64,000 bases of DNA from Hominimerdicola alba (GTDB taxonomy: Bacteria > Bacillota > Clostridia > Oscillospirales > Ruminococcaceae): contig NZ_FOAT01000001.1 in NCBI RefSeq assembly GCF_900109655.1, positions 310,001 through 374,000 of the forward strand. Direction: 5' to 3'. This document shows, one piece after another, positions 34,808-43,911 of this stretch. The translations under genes and the position numbers were made by a program. A model generated the notes under the pieces. That model was not told where the DNA came from and made no database searches. It worked only from the letters and a program-made list of their open reading frames with translations. Every line of letters begins with the position of its first letter. Positions within the stretch are counted from its first letter, which is position 1.

Positions 34808-35520
34808 TGAAACACCTCCTTTTTATAATCATCAGCGATTATCCTGCCGTCGCTGATGGTTATCATGCGCTGTGTTTCAGATGCAAGCTCGGGGCTGTGG
34901 GTTATCAGCACGATGGTCTTGCCCTCTTCCTCGTGAAGCTTGTGGAAAAGGTCCATTACCATTCTGCCTGTCTTGGTATCAAGTGCGCCCGTAGGCTCAT
35001 CGGCTAGAATGATAGATGGGTCATTCGCCATAGCCCTTGCGATGGCAACACGCTGTTTCTGTCCGCCCGAAAGCCTTGCGGGGTCATGGGTGTATCTGTC
35101 AGACATTCCAACCAGCTCGATGAGCTCCATAGCCCTCTCGGTGCGCTTCTTCTGGGATACGCCTGCATACATCATGGGCATCTCCACGTTTTTCAGCGCG
35201 GTTATCTTAGGTATAAGGTTGAAATTCTGGAACACGAAGCCTATCTCCTTGTTCCTGATTCGGGAAAGCTGTTTGTCGTCAAGCACCTTGGTGCTGTTTC
35301 CGTTGAGTTCGTACTCGCCCTCGGTCTGCCTGTCAAGGAGACCGATTATGTTCATCAGCGTACTTTTGCCCGAGCCCGATGCACCTACGATGGAGACGAA
35401 TTCCCCCCGGTAGATATCCAGCCCGATATCGAAAAGTATCTGAAGCTCATTGGGTTCACCCACGTAGTACTTCTTGGTCACGGATTCCATGTGGATTACA
35501 GGATCACTTCTTCTTTTCAT
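34804..35520 (-). CDS. ABC transporter ATP-binding protein (MacB/LolD type)
   Basis: The 238-residue ATPase has Walker A GASGSGKSTLMN (near residue 42), signature LSGGQKQRVAIARA, Walker B IILADEPTGALDTKTG, and the H-loop LITHSPELA. It drives the adjacent MacB-like permease. Its start lies 17 bases inside the end of the adaptor gene. Confidence 0.95.
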   Translation of the reverse strand: MKRRSDPVIHMESVTKKYYVGEPNELQILFDIGLDIYRGEFVSIVGASGSGKSTLMNIIGLLDRQTEGEYELNGNSTKVLDDKQLSRIRNKEIGFVFQNFNLIPKITALKNVEMPMMYAGVSQKKRTERAMELIELVGMSDRYTHDPARLSGGQKQRVAIARAMANDPSIILADEPTGALDTKTGRMVMDLFHKLHEEEGKTIVLITHSPELASETQRMITISDGRIIADDYKKEVFQ

Positions 35521-36892
35521 TTACCTGCACCCTCGCTCCGTCGCTGACCTCGGGAAGATCACCGCCAACGGGATCCTCGATAACAAGATCGCCGCTCTTG
35601 ACTTCACCGCTCTTGACCTCAACATAGAAGTCGCTTTCCTCGCCTTTCACCAGCTTTTTCTTCTTGGCGATATAGCCGCCTTCATCGTCATCGGCAGGCT
35701 CGGCAACGTATACGTATTCAGCGCCGTCTTCTTCAAACACGCCCGAATAAGGCACGCTGAGCTTTTCGCCTATCTCGTTGATAACAACATCAACGGAAGC
35801 AGACATACCTATCAGCAGCTTGTCGTTGGTCTCATCAAGAGTGACTTCAACCTTGTAGCCCGAAGACGAACCCTCAGCGGTAACATCGTTGGAAACGACG
35901 TTAACTATACGTGTGATAGTAGCGGAGAATTCCTCACCGGGAAGAACCTTGGAAGTTACCTTGGCGGTCATACCCTCTTCTATCTTGGTGATATCAGTCT
36001 CCTTGACAGTCAGCTCGATGACGGTCTTATCGGTGTTAACGATGGTCATGATGGAAGGCGATGAAGGTACGCTTCCCTCGTTTACGTTCAGGGCGGTGAT
36101 TATACCCGACTGGGACGCATATACCTTGCACTGCTCTATCTGCTCAGCCAGCTTGTCAAGCTTCTTCTGGTTGTCGTCGGTGGTGCCGAAAGCTTCTGCA
36201 TCGATAAGGTCCTGTATCCTCTGGATAGAATCGTCGCAGGTAGATTCGGTATCCTTGTAGGAATCGTTTGCCAGTGTAACAGCATCATCGTAATTGGAAA
36301 GACCCGATTTCAGCTGTTCAAGTGTAGCCCAGACCGTGGAGTAATCATAGTTCTCATCACCGCGCTCCAAAGCGGAATTGTACTCGTTGCAGAGATTATT
36401 GTACTTGTTATAAGCATCATCGCGGGCGGTGACAGCCTTGTCTATCTCGCGCTGAGCCCTTGCAAGAGCCGCGGTTTTCTTTGACTTTGCGGCTTCAAGG
36501 TCACGCTCGTTTTTGGAGCTGTCGGATTTTTCCTTTTTGTCGGAATTTTCCATCTGCTCTTTCAGCGAATCGTACTCCTCCTGAAGCTCTGTGGTGTCGA
36601 ATTCGCATAGCAGGTCGCCCTCCTTGACCATGTCGCCAAGGCTGACATTTACCTTGCTAACGGAACAATTGAGCTTTGTTGTAACGTCCACCGTGCCGTT
36701 GCCGATGACCTTACCCGTGGTGGATATCACCTTTGAAAGGTCGTTCTGACCCGCAGCGATAACCGAATACTTTGTGTTTGCTATCAGGCTCTCCTGTGCA
36801 GCCTTGGACATTGCACTGCAGGCATAAAGTCCTCCGCCCGCCAGCAATGCGATCACCGCAGGGATAATGATAGTCTTTTTCTTTACAGCCAT
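35504..36892 (-). CDS. Membrane-fusion (MacA/HlyD-like) adaptor protein
   Basis: 462 residues from the ATG at 36892, which follows AGGAGG; the longer frame to 36934 is unlikely. An N-terminal membrane anchor (about 7-25) precedes a split lipoyl half (TKLNCSVSKVNVSLGDMVKE). A long coiled coil (about 110-260, rich in Lys, Asp and Glu) and the second lipoyl half (SQSGIITALNVNEGSV) come next, then a beta-barrel domain and a C-terminal region (GVFEEDGAEYVYVAEP). In Gram-positives such adaptors work with MacB-like permeases to export peptides or drugs. It is the first gene of the three-gene operon. Confidence 0.9.
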   Translation of the reverse strand: MAVKKKTIIIPAVIALLAGGGLYACSAMSKAAQESLIANTKYSVIAAGQNDLSKVISTTGKVIGNGTVDVTTKLNCSVSKVNVSLGDMVKEGDLLCEFDTTELQEEYDSLKEQMENSDKKEKSDSSKNERDLEAAKSKKTAALARAQREIDKAVTARDDAYNKYNNLCNEYNSALERGDENYDYSTVWATLEQLKSGLSNYDDAVTLANDSYKDTESTCDDSIQRIQDLIDAEAFGTTDDNQKKLDKLAEQIEQCKVYASQSGIITALNVNEGSVPSSPSIMTIVNTDKTVIELTVKETDITKIEEGMTAKVTSKVLPGEEFSATITRIVNVVSNDVTAEGSSSGYKVEVTLDETNDKLLIGMSASVDVVINEIGEKLSVPYSGVFEEDGAEYVYVAEPADDDEGGYIAKKKKLVKGEESDFYVEVKSGEVKSGDLVIEDPVGGDLPEVSDGARVQVNEKKK

Positions 36893-37166
36893 TAAAATGC
36901 CTCCTTCTTTTTTCCTTTTCCGAAAAGCGCACACAGACAGGCTGACGGCACCGTCTTCCGACCTGCCGTATCACCCTTAGGGCATTGGCTGTTTTCGCCA
37001 CAGGAAATGATATATCACAGGTCTGATCTTACACCGCCTGACCGATAATGGACGCGGTCTTTAGGGAAAAGTTTTCATCACAAAATTTATCTATCCGCAC
37101 ATAATAACACGTGCGGTTTTGTGCAAACAAATGTTTTTATATTTAACTCGGACATATTTCTGCAAG

Positions 37167-37234
37167 AGTTGTACAAAAACGTACAACTTTTCTGCTCTTT
37201 TTCCTGATAGTGAAAGGTATGCGACCGCATACCA
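37167..37234 (+). promoter_or_regulatory. Two operator-like palindromes upstream of the phage-type gene
   Basis: First: AGTTGTAC (37167-37174) - 6 bp - GTACAACT (37181-37188), perfect 8-bp arms. Second: GGTATGCG-AC-CGCATACC (37217-37234), perfect 8-bp arms. Both lie between the adaptor operon and the gene at 37258, which has AGGAGGT just before its ATG. The remainder of 36893-37257 has no visible gene. Confidence 0.65.
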
Positions 37235-37257
37235 GGATATACAGGAGGTAGAAATTT

Positions 37258-38043
37258 ATGAACAGTATCAACAGCAAAAGCAAGAGCTTCATGCTCTACA
37301 AAGAATGGGAAGAGATATTTCTTGCACTGGAAAGCGATGCCGAAAGGGGCGAGCTTATCCGCGAGATATTCGCCTTTGTAAGAACAGGCGAAGACCCTGA
37401 CCTGAAAGGCGCAATGAAGATCGCCTTCATGGTCATGTCAAATCAGCTTCGCAGAGATTCCGAGCGCTATAAAAAGGTATGCGAAAGAAATCAAAAGAAC
37501 ATCGCCAAGCGCTGGGACAACGAAGATGATACCAAAAAATACGACCGTATACCAACTGATACCAAAAATACCGATAAAGAAAAAGATGAAGAAAAAGACA
37601 AAGATGAAGATAAAGAAGAGGATGAGGGTAAAGAGCTTACCGCAAAGCAGGATCACCCTGAGGTATCCCACTCCCCCGCCCACAAAAAGCACAAATTCGG
37701 AGAATTTAAAAATATATCTTTGTCCCTTGAAGAATACGGCAGTCTTGTAAAAAGGTTCGGTAAGCATATGACCGATAAATGCATCGAAAGCATGGATGCT
37801 TATATGGAACAGTCAGGGAAAGTTTACCAAAGCTGTTATGCTAAGCTGAAAAACTGGATATCCGAAGATATCGCAAGGTCGGGAAATATCAACCCATCTA
37901 AGGCTTCATGGGCTGACAGCGGCAAAATTACCGATGAAGAACTCGCCGAATATGAAACCTATGCAAGAGCCCATGCAATGGAAGATTTTGCAAGAGAACT
38001 TGAACAAAAATCAACAATTCATCAAAGCACGGAACGACAGTGA
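37258..38043 (+). CDS. Phage-replication-type protein (DUF6291-like N terminus)
   Basis: 261 residues. The N-terminal part SFMLYKEWEEIFLALESD ... LRRDSERYKKVCERNQKN matches the DUF6291-type proteins often found in prophages and plasmids. A very charged Lys/Asp/Glu linker (residues about 103-128) separates it from a C-terminal helical domain (about 150-245) containing YMEQSGKVYQSCYAKLKNWI, similar to the ends of phage replisome organisers. No other phage gene is adjacent, so it may be a relic. The start follows AGGAGGT. Confidence 0.65.
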   Translation: MNSINSKSKSFMLYKEWEEIFLALESDAERGELIREIFAFVRTGEDPDLKGAMKIAFMVMSNQLRRDSERYKKVCERNQKNIAKRWDNEDDTKKYDRIPTDTKNTDKEKDEEKDKDEDKEEDEGKELTAKQDHPEVSHSPAHKKHKFGEFKNISLSLEEYGSLVKRFGKHMTDKCIESMDAYMEQSGKVYQSCYAKLKNWISEDIARSGNINPSKASWADSGKITDEELAEYETYARAHAMEDFARELEQKSTIHQSTERQ

Positions 38044-38321
38044 AATATGCAAAAATGATAAAAATTCACCAACGATACTATTATAACATTACGAAAAAAA
38101 TCCGTCAAGATAACAGAATAGATATGTACAAATTTCGACATAATGCACAAAACAGAAGTTAAGCATAAAAGCGGTTTATTATAAATGAACCGTAGTCGAA
38201 TGAGCGCCTATTTACGCCCTTACAGAAGCGTCATGATACGGAGCGGAAATTCACATGGACGGGTTCACAGGAATGAATATTTATCCGAATAAAAAACGCG
38301 GACATAAATAAGCCGTCTTTC

Positions 38322-38353
38322 GTTCATGCAAGCGAAAGACGGCGGTAAAAGAT
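38322..38353 (-). terminator. Hairpin after the large ABC permease gene
   Basis: A perfect 11-bp stem GCCGTCTTTCG/CGAAAGACGGC (38322-38332 with 38343-38353) lies eight bases past the stop of the minus-strand gene. The T run after it is weak. The stretch 38044-38321 shows no gene; it is AT-rich with a GCGCCTATTTACGCC-type short repeat. Confidence 0.6.
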
Positions 38354-38360
38354 AGGATAT

Positions 38361-41075
38361 TTATTCTCTGTTTTTAAGCACCTCGGCGGGTGTTATGCGG
38401 TTCAGCTTTCTTGTCAGCAAAGCACTGCTGATGAAATAGACCACAAGCACCGCACCATACACTATCAGATAGAGGTAAGGCGGGAAATCCAGCGACATTG
38501 AGCAGGCAACGTTTGGTATAAAGCTGGGATAGATGCAGTCCATCAGGAATTTCGCCAGCGGTATGCATATCAGCGCACCGATGGAAATGACTATCAGGTT
38601 GCCGTTGAGGTACAGGCTGCGAACCTCTTTGGGGCGGTAGCCGAATATCTTCATCAGCGATATGCCAAAGGAACTGCGGTCGATCATCACGCCCATCATC
38701 AGGTACATGACCACCACGAATATCACCGTCCCCACGGTCATCAGCGTGTATATCAGCGGTCCCATCTGCTCCACGAAAACGCCCGAGCTCTTCTCGATAT
38801 CAGCCTTGGTGGTGATGCTGTAAAGCCTGCCTGCATCGATATCCAGTTCATCCGATGAATAGACAGCGTTGAAGTAATCATCATCCTCACCGAAAAGCTC
38901 CCGCATTGAGCTGATATCCATAAACACGGTGAACCCCGGTGAATACTGGGCTATATCCGTCACGGTGAAAGTGTAGTCGCGGTCAGATGCCGCATCGGTG
39001 AAGGTCACCCTGTCGCCGATATCATAGCCGTAGCGCTGAACAAGGGAGTTGTTTATGACAGCCTTGTTCTTGCCCTTTTCGGGGTCAGCATCGAAGTACC
39101 TGCTGTTCTCGTTAAGACCTATCACAGTCACATCAAGAGGGTAGCCCATGCAGTCGGTGGAAAGGGTCTTGATGTAAGCGCCCTCGCCGCCCTCGGGGAC
39201 TTCCTTTTCGGGGTACTTGTAGAGATACATATAACCGTAGTTGGTGTCAGCCACATTGTCATGCTTTACTGCTTGACACATCACCATGCAGTCAAGACCT
39301 AGCATCACAACCATAAGGGAAACCAACGTACCGAGAACCACAGTCAGCGCCGAGCGCAGTTCACGAACCATCTGCCTTATGCGGAACATGGTTATAAAGT
39401 TTTTCGACTTGACATTGAATCTGCGGTAGTTTGAAGCGTTCTGTTCGTTTTTGATGAGTGAAAGCGCCGTCCGCGAAAGCTTGCTGTTTATCACAAGTGC
39501 ATTGACTATGGCTGATATAACAGGGGGCAGGATAAGCCCGTAAACAAGCAGATATGGCGCGTAGTAGATATCGTACTGGGGCAGAGAAAAATAGCCGTAG
39601 CTGCTCTTCAGCCTCGTGCCGATGCCGATGGGCGAAAATCCCAGCGCTGTGCCGATGACTCCGCCGATGAAAGCCACCAGAGTCGGCAGGGCTATGTAGT
39701 GCCGCAGGAGGTCTTTCTTCTTCACGCCAAGGGCGTACAGCGCCCCGATGACAGGTGCTTCGCTTTCAACGCGGTGGACAACAAAAACAGATATCACGTA
39801 GCCGAAAAGAATAAGGATTATCACCCCCGCCGCAAGGCCCGCGTTCTTATCCATTACCACATCACCTGCGGCGGCTTCGATGCGCTCGTTGTCGCCACGG
39901 GGCACGAATGAAACGAGGTTCTCGATATCCACATCAAAAGCCGAATCTAAAAGCTTTTCAAGCCCCTCGGAGAGTTCTCCTGCGCCCTCATCAAGTTTGG
40001 CTGAACCCTCTTTTGCTTGGCTGACAGACTCGGTGTACTCCGCAAGTCCGTCCCTGTATGCGATCATGCCCGAAAGGCTTTCTTTCAGGGATTTCAGGTC
40101 TTCGGACTTGGTTGCTTTTATCAGCTTATCAAGTTCTTCGGCGTAGTTTTCTTCCGTCAGAGTTATTTTCATTCCTGCCGCCCCAAAACTTTCATTCGCC
40201 TGTGCAAAATAGGCATCGACAAGCTTCTGCGCCCCGCTTTTCAGTTCGGCGCTGTGGGAATCCAGTTCGGTCATGCCGTTGGATAAATCGGAAGTTCCCT
40301 CGGTGAGGGAGTTTATGCCGTCTTCTAACTTATTGCGGTCGGAGAGGATATCCTCGATCGTCTCACGGAAATACTTGTCTTCAACTTTCAAGTAATCAAG
40401 CTTGACGGAACGTATCTTCTCTTTCAGATCATCATCGGTGATATCATCACCAAGCTTATATGCGTAGACGTACTCCTCAGCAGGCAGATCACCCTCAGCG
40501 CGGATATCCTCATAGCACTGATCTGTCACAAAGATGAGCCCGAAAAATCGTGACTGTACAGCCGTGTCGGAGAACTTGGCTTTGGGCTGGTCGTAGTCGG
40601 GCACAGTGCCGATACCTGTAACCGTGAAATCATGACCGCCCGCCTTAATGCTGTCCCAGATCTCCAGACCGTTGACATCGGCGTAGCGCTTTTCCACAAC
40701 GCACTCCCCTGTCTTTTCCGCAAGCCTGCCATCATCGAGAATTATCTTGTCGATATTATCCCGGTTCTTGAACATTCTCAGTTTGGTCTCCTCGTCAACG
40801 GTGAGGTCGGTGTAGAACTCCGCCTGAATATCGGTACCGCCCTCGGTGAGGGTAGATATCTCGCTGTCGGTCAGGGGCAGAAATACCGTGAAGAAGCCGT
40901 CCTCGGTGTTGAATTCAGCACGTTTTTCCACCGCACCGTGGAGTATAGTTTCAGCCGAACCGACTATTCCCAACACCAGAAAAATGCCCATGGCGATGAC
41001 CAGTATCAGTGCGGTATACCGCCCTATCCCTGCCCTTAAATCGCGGGGCAGACGCTTTTTCAGCACTCTGTTCAT
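38361..41075 (-). CDS. Large FtsX-type ABC transporter permease
   Basis: 904 residues from ATG 41075. One N-terminal membrane segment (about 17-40), an extracytoplasmic domain with a coiled coil (about 250-400, LSDRNKLEDGINSLTEGTSD), three membrane helices with an FtsX core (about 430-560), a second extracytoplasmic domain (about 610-770), then a second FtsX core (about 770-905). It ends ITPAEVLKNRE. The two-FtsX layout fits the YknZ/BceB-like or SalY class of efflux permease. The start overlaps the ATPase stop (TGATG). Confidence 0.88.
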   Translation of the reverse strand: MNRVLKKRLPRDLRAGIGRYTALILVIAMGIFLVLGIVGSAETILHGAVEKRAEFNTEDGFFTVFLPLTDSEISTLTEGGTDIQAEFYTDLTVDEETKLRMFKNRDNIDKIILDDGRLAEKTGECVVEKRYADVNGLEIWDSIKAGGHDFTVTGIGTVPDYDQPKAKFSDTAVQSRFFGLIFVTDQCYEDIRAEGDLPAEEYVYAYKLGDDITDDDLKEKIRSVKLDYLKVEDKYFRETIEDILSDRNKLEDGINSLTEGTSDLSNGMTELDSHSAELKSGAQKLVDAYFAQANESFGAAGMKITLTEENYAEELDKLIKATKSEDLKSLKESLSGMIAYRDGLAEYTESVSQAKEGSAKLDEGAGELSEGLEKLLDSAFDVDIENLVSFVPRGDNERIEAAAGDVVMDKNAGLAAGVIILILFGYVISVFVVHRVESEAPVIGALYALGVKKKDLLRHYIALPTLVAFIGGVIGTALGFSPIGIGTRLKSSYGYFSLPQYDIYYAPYLLVYGLILPPVISAIVNALVINSKLSRTALSLIKNEQNASNYRRFNVKSKNFITMFRIRQMVRELRSALTVVLGTLVSLMVVMLGLDCMVMCQAVKHDNVADTNYGYMYLYKYPEKEVPEGGEGAYIKTLSTDCMGYPLDVTVIGLNENSRYFDADPEKGKNKAVINNSLVQRYGYDIGDRVTFTDAASDRDYTFTVTDIAQYSPGFTVFMDISSMRELFGEDDDYFNAVYSSDELDIDAGRLYSITTKADIEKSSGVFVEQMGPLIYTLMTVGTVIFVVVMYLMMGVMIDRSSFGISLMKIFGYRPKEVRSLYLNGNLIVISIGALICIPLAKFLMDCIYPSFIPNVACSMSLDFPPYLYLIVYGAVLVVYFISSALLTRKLNRITPAEVLKNRE

Positions 41076-41776
41076 CACAAGTCCTCCAGTTCGGCGGCGG
41101 GGACGATGGTATCATTTTCGTAGTCTTTCACGATCTGACCGTCCTTTATGACGATGACCTTGTGCACCATATTTTTGATGGAATTATTGTGGGTGACGAT
41201 CAGCATGGTGGTGCCGTACTTTTTGTTGATCTTTTCCAGCAGTATCAGGATATCGCGGGAAGTCTTTGAATCCAGAGCACCTGTGGGTTCGTCACAAAGC
41301 AGAAGCTTCGGGTTTTTGATAAGGGCGCGGGCGATGGCGCACCTCTGCTGCTGACCGCCCGAAAGCTGCGCGGGAAACTTGTTCTGATGCTCGGTCAGAC
41401 CCAGAACATCCAGCAGTTCCTCCATATCCAGCGGAGAATCCGTCAGATAGCCGCAGACCTGGATATTCTCCCGCACCGTCAGATTCGGCACCAGATTATA
41501 GAACTGGAATATGAACCCCAGATAGTCGCGGCGGTAGTCGGAAAGTTCCGCGGGACAAAGCCCGAATATCTCCTTGCCGTCAACTTTCACCGACCCCGAA
41601 TCCATGGTATCCAGCCCACCGATGCAGTTTAACAGCGTGGATTTTCCCGAACCGCTGGTACCCTGAATAACGCACATCTGCCCCTTTTCCACCCGTGTGC
41701 TTACACCTTTCAGCACTTGGATATAGCTGGTGTCCTTGCCGTAGCTTTTTTTAACGTCTTGTATCTCTAAAAACAT
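41075..41776 (-). CDS. ABC transporter ATP-binding protein
   Basis: The 233-residue ATPase has Walker A GTSGSGKSTLLN, signature LSGGQQQRCAIARAL, Walker B LLLCDEPTGALDSKTSRD, and H-loop IVTHNNSI. It energises the adjoining two-FtsX permease. A ribosome binding site GAAAGGAG precedes ATG 41776, and a palindrome (41795-41812) lies just upstream. Confidence 0.94.
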   Translation of the reverse strand: MFLEIQDVKKSYGKDTSYIQVLKGVSTRVEKGQMCVIQGTSGSGKSTLLNCIGGLDTMDSGSVKVDGKEIFGLCPAELSDYRRDYLGFIFQFYNLVPNLTVRENIQVCGYLTDSPLDMEELLDVLGLTEHQNKFPAQLSGGQQQRCAIARALIKNPKLLLCDEPTGALDSKTSRDILILLEKINKKYGTTMLIVTHNNSIKNMVHKVIVIKDGQIVKDYENDTIVPAAELEDL

Positions 41777-41794
41777 ATTGGGGCTCCTTTCTTT

Positions 41795-41812
41795 AGTTAG
41801 ATTTATCTAACT
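41795..41812. promoter_or_regulatory. Operator-like palindrome before the ABC ATPase gene
   Basis: AGTTAGA (41795-41801) - TTTA - TCTAACT (41806-41812) is a perfect inverted repeat in the gap between the tetR-type gene and the ATPase gene. It differs in sequence from the palindrome upstream of the regulator. Confidence 0.6.
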
Positions 41813-41850
41813 TTGCTATAAAATTTCTCTGCATATTCTTTTATACTTTC

Positions 41851-42480
41851 TTACACATCATCTTCCAGCGAATACTCCATCCAATCCTTTATCAGCATAT
41901 CCATTACAGGCTTGATGAAATGCAAAGCACTTTCCTTGTCTTTCTCGTGCTGCATCATATGGACGAAAGCGTTTATCTGCACATGGGTGAGCCAGTGGAG
42001 CATCTTTCTGTTGACCCGCTTGTTCGGCACGCAGGCGGCGTACTTTTCCGCAAGCAGGATATAAGAGCTGTCCAGCTTGTCTATGATACCGTCAACGAAC
42101 TTTTCGTACTTCGACCCCGCCGAGCGGTCAAGGAGTATGGTCATCTCGTCATAGTGTCCGTAGATGACATCCACCAGAGCTTCGCTGAAATCATCGTGAT
42201 CGCCTTTCTGATGCTCATATGCAAGCAAGTCGGCTTCTATATCCCGGGTGAAGTGGGTCTCAAGCACTGCATTCAGCTGTGCCAGAGCTTCACCCACAAC
42301 ACCCTCAAACAATCCGTTTTTGTCTCCGAAAAAGAAGTATACAGCACCGGTCGTCAGCCCCGCGTCCGAGGATATTTTTCTCAGAGAAGCCTTGACAAAG
42401 CCCTTTTCAAGGAACTCTCTTTTTGCGCATTCTATGAGCTTTTTGCGGCTCTCATTATTATCTGTGATCTTCTCCGACAT
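41851..42480 (-). CDS. TetR-family transcriptional regulator
   Basis: A 209-residue repressor. The N-terminal helix-turn-helix is classic (LIECAKREFLEKGFVKASLR, then TTGAVYFFFGDKNGLFEGVV). The C-terminal ligand domain is all-helical and unassigned. It lies upstream of and in the same direction as the ABC system, which it probably controls together with itself. GGAGG precedes the ATG. Confidence 0.92.
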   Translation of the reverse strand: MSEKITDNNESRKKLIECAKREFLEKGFVKASLRKISSDAGLTTGAVYFFFGDKNGLFEGVVGEALAQLNAVLETHFTRDIEADLLAYEHQKGDHDDFSEALVDVIYGHYDEMTILLDRSAGSKYEKFVDGIIDKLDSSYILLAEKYAACVPNKRVNRKMLHWLTHVQINAFVHMMQHEKDKESALHFIKPVMDMLIKDWMEYSLEDDV

Positions 42481-42498
42481 GGTGTGTCCTCCTTTTGA

Positions 42499-42550
42499 TA
42501 ACAGTGTTACGTAACACTGTTATTTTAACTCATGTTCGATGGTTTGTCAA
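42499..42550 (-). promoter_or_regulatory. tetR promoter with a perfect 24-bp palindromic operator
   Basis: The minus-strand promoter is TTGACA (42550-42545), a 17-bp spacer and TAAAAT (42527-42522). Directly downstream, over the expected start site, lies a perfect 24-bp palindrome (42499-42522) with half-site TAACAGTGTTAC. This is the expected layout for autorepression by a TetR-type protein. Confidence 0.8.
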
Positions 42551-42589
42551 GTGGTTCTGGGGAGATTTGGTTATTTTGACTAAGAAAAT

Positions 42590-42631
42590 GATTGTCAAGG
42601 TATTGACAATCTATCATAAAGAGTGTATAAT
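42590..42631 (+). promoter_or_regulatory. Consensus promoter with overlapping inverted repeat
   Basis: TTGACA (42603-42608), a 17-bp spacer and TATAAT (42626-42631). The -35 is the right arm of a perfect inverted repeat GATTGTCAA-GGTA-TTGACAATC (42590-42611), an operator-like position. The gene at 42712 follows. Confidence 0.8.
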
Positions 42632-42711
42632 AAGTCCGTGACAGATGCAGAAAATCCACTAGATACGCGGATATTTGAATAATATGAAAAACTGAAAAGG
42701 ATGGAGATACT

Positions 42712-43779
42712 ATGGATAGGATAAAGATCATTGTTGCAGTGCTTGGTCTTACAATTGCGTTTACAGGCTGTAAATCGGCAGTGCAGGACGAATCAGTCAA
42801 AAGCAACAATTCGTCAGAAGCGGAGATCATAACCGAAGAAATATCAAATCTATCAGAACATGAAGATCAGCCCGAAGATGCTTCCGAAACAAGCACGAAA
42901 GATGATGCTGACACAAACAGTGATACTTCGGAAGCGACTTTTTCAGAAGATGACAGCACCGAGCAGATGGCTGAAAAGATGGAGAAAAAGTACGGCGTAG
43001 ATATAATATACGGTGATGATATCAGGACAGTCTACGAAGAGGAAGATGAAACTCTCAAAGCTGAAAAATCTACTGATGATAATGGCATAAGAACGGCTCT
43101 GAAACACGTTGACGAAGCCCTTGATGTATTCCCTCAGGGACTTACGGAACAGCTTATATCAGCTGATGGAAGTCCCATGAAAATATACCTCACAGGTACG
43201 ATCACTTCGGATATCGGCCCATTTGATGGGGATGGTATCCCCGCTTTTGCCAATAAGAATGACACAGAAACATATCTTGCCATAGATATATCGCTTGACG
43301 GGGAGATAAATGTCCCAACGGTATGTCACGAACTGACCCATATCATTGATTTCTTCATGACCGACATGGGCACTTTCAGTGAAAGCAAGTGGGAATCCCT
43401 GAACCCCGAAGGCTTTGCTTATACCGAAAATTACAATACTTACAGGGATAGTGAGTTCACCGACAAATACTGCTACACATCGGAAAAATACATTCCCAGA
43501 GTACTTTCACAGGACGCTGATGATGTATACTTTTATTACAACTACGCCCTGACCTTTGCTATGGAAGACCGTGCTACCCTGATGGAAGATCTTATCGTCG
43601 ATATGATGTGGGGGTACGAGATAGCACCGGGACTGTACAGCTTCCCTCACGTTCACGAAAAAGCTCAGTATTTTCTTGAAGCTGTCCGCGATTCATTCAC
43701 CTTGAACGAGGAGGATATCGCCAAATGGCAGAACACTTTTGATATGTTATCTAAAGTTACTCCCGATACGCCATATTAA
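42712..43779 (+). CDS. Lipoprotein with a HExxH metalloprotease-like motif
   Basis: 355 residues. The signal peptide ends in the lipobox FTGC (Cys20), giving a surface lipoprotein. An acidic Ser/Glu/Asp-rich linker reaches about residue 95. The folded domain contains VCHELTHIIDFFMTDMG (near residue 205), a HExxH zinc site. A third ligand could be among the later Glu residues in TFAMEDRATLMEDL. No known peptidase family could be named. GGATGGAG precedes the ATG. Confidence 0.75.
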   Translation: MDRIKIIVAVLGLTIAFTGCKSAVQDESVKSNNSSEAEIITEEISNLSEHEDQPEDASETSTKDDADTNSDTSEATFSEDDSTEQMAEKMEKKYGVDIIYGDDIRTVYEEEDETLKAEKSTDDNGIRTALKHVDEALDVFPQGLTEQLISADGSPMKIYLTGTITSDIGPFDGDGIPAFANKNDTETYLAIDISLDGEINVPTVCHELTHIIDFFMTDMGTFSESKWESLNPEGFAYTENYNTYRDSEFTDKYCYTSEKYIPRVLSQDADDVYFYYNYALTFAMEDRATLMEDLIVDMMWGYEIAPGLYSFPHVHEKAQYFLEAVRDSFTLNEEDIAKWQNTFDMLSKVTPDTPY

Positions 43780-43791
43780 CAGGATACACAG

Positions 43792-43832
43792 AACTCCGTT
43801 TTCGCGCTTACATGCGGCAGCGGAGTTTTTTG
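43792..43832 (+). terminator. Terminator after the metalloprotease-like gene
   Basis: AACTCCG (43792-43798) pairs with CGGAGTT (43821-43827); a CGC/GCG inner pair shortens the loop and six T residues follow. Confidence 0.75.
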
Positions 43833-43845
43833 GCATATCCCCCGC

Positions 43846-43874
43846 TTTACATTTCAGGCGGGATATGCTATAAT
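43846..43874 (+). promoter_or_regulatory. Promoter of the Ser-rich lipoprotein gene
   Basis: TTTACA (43846-43851), a 17-bp spacer and TATAAT (43869-43874), 38 bases before the ATG. Confidence 0.75.
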
Positions 43875-43911
43875 TGAGCAAAGTAAAATTATCAAAGAAG
43901 GGTGTGATATT

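Noticed and set aside
37560-37640. Short repeats in the phage-type gene as a possible CRISPR or tandem repeat array
   Set aside because: They encode a Lys/Asp/Glu-rich linker with no regular unit or spacers.
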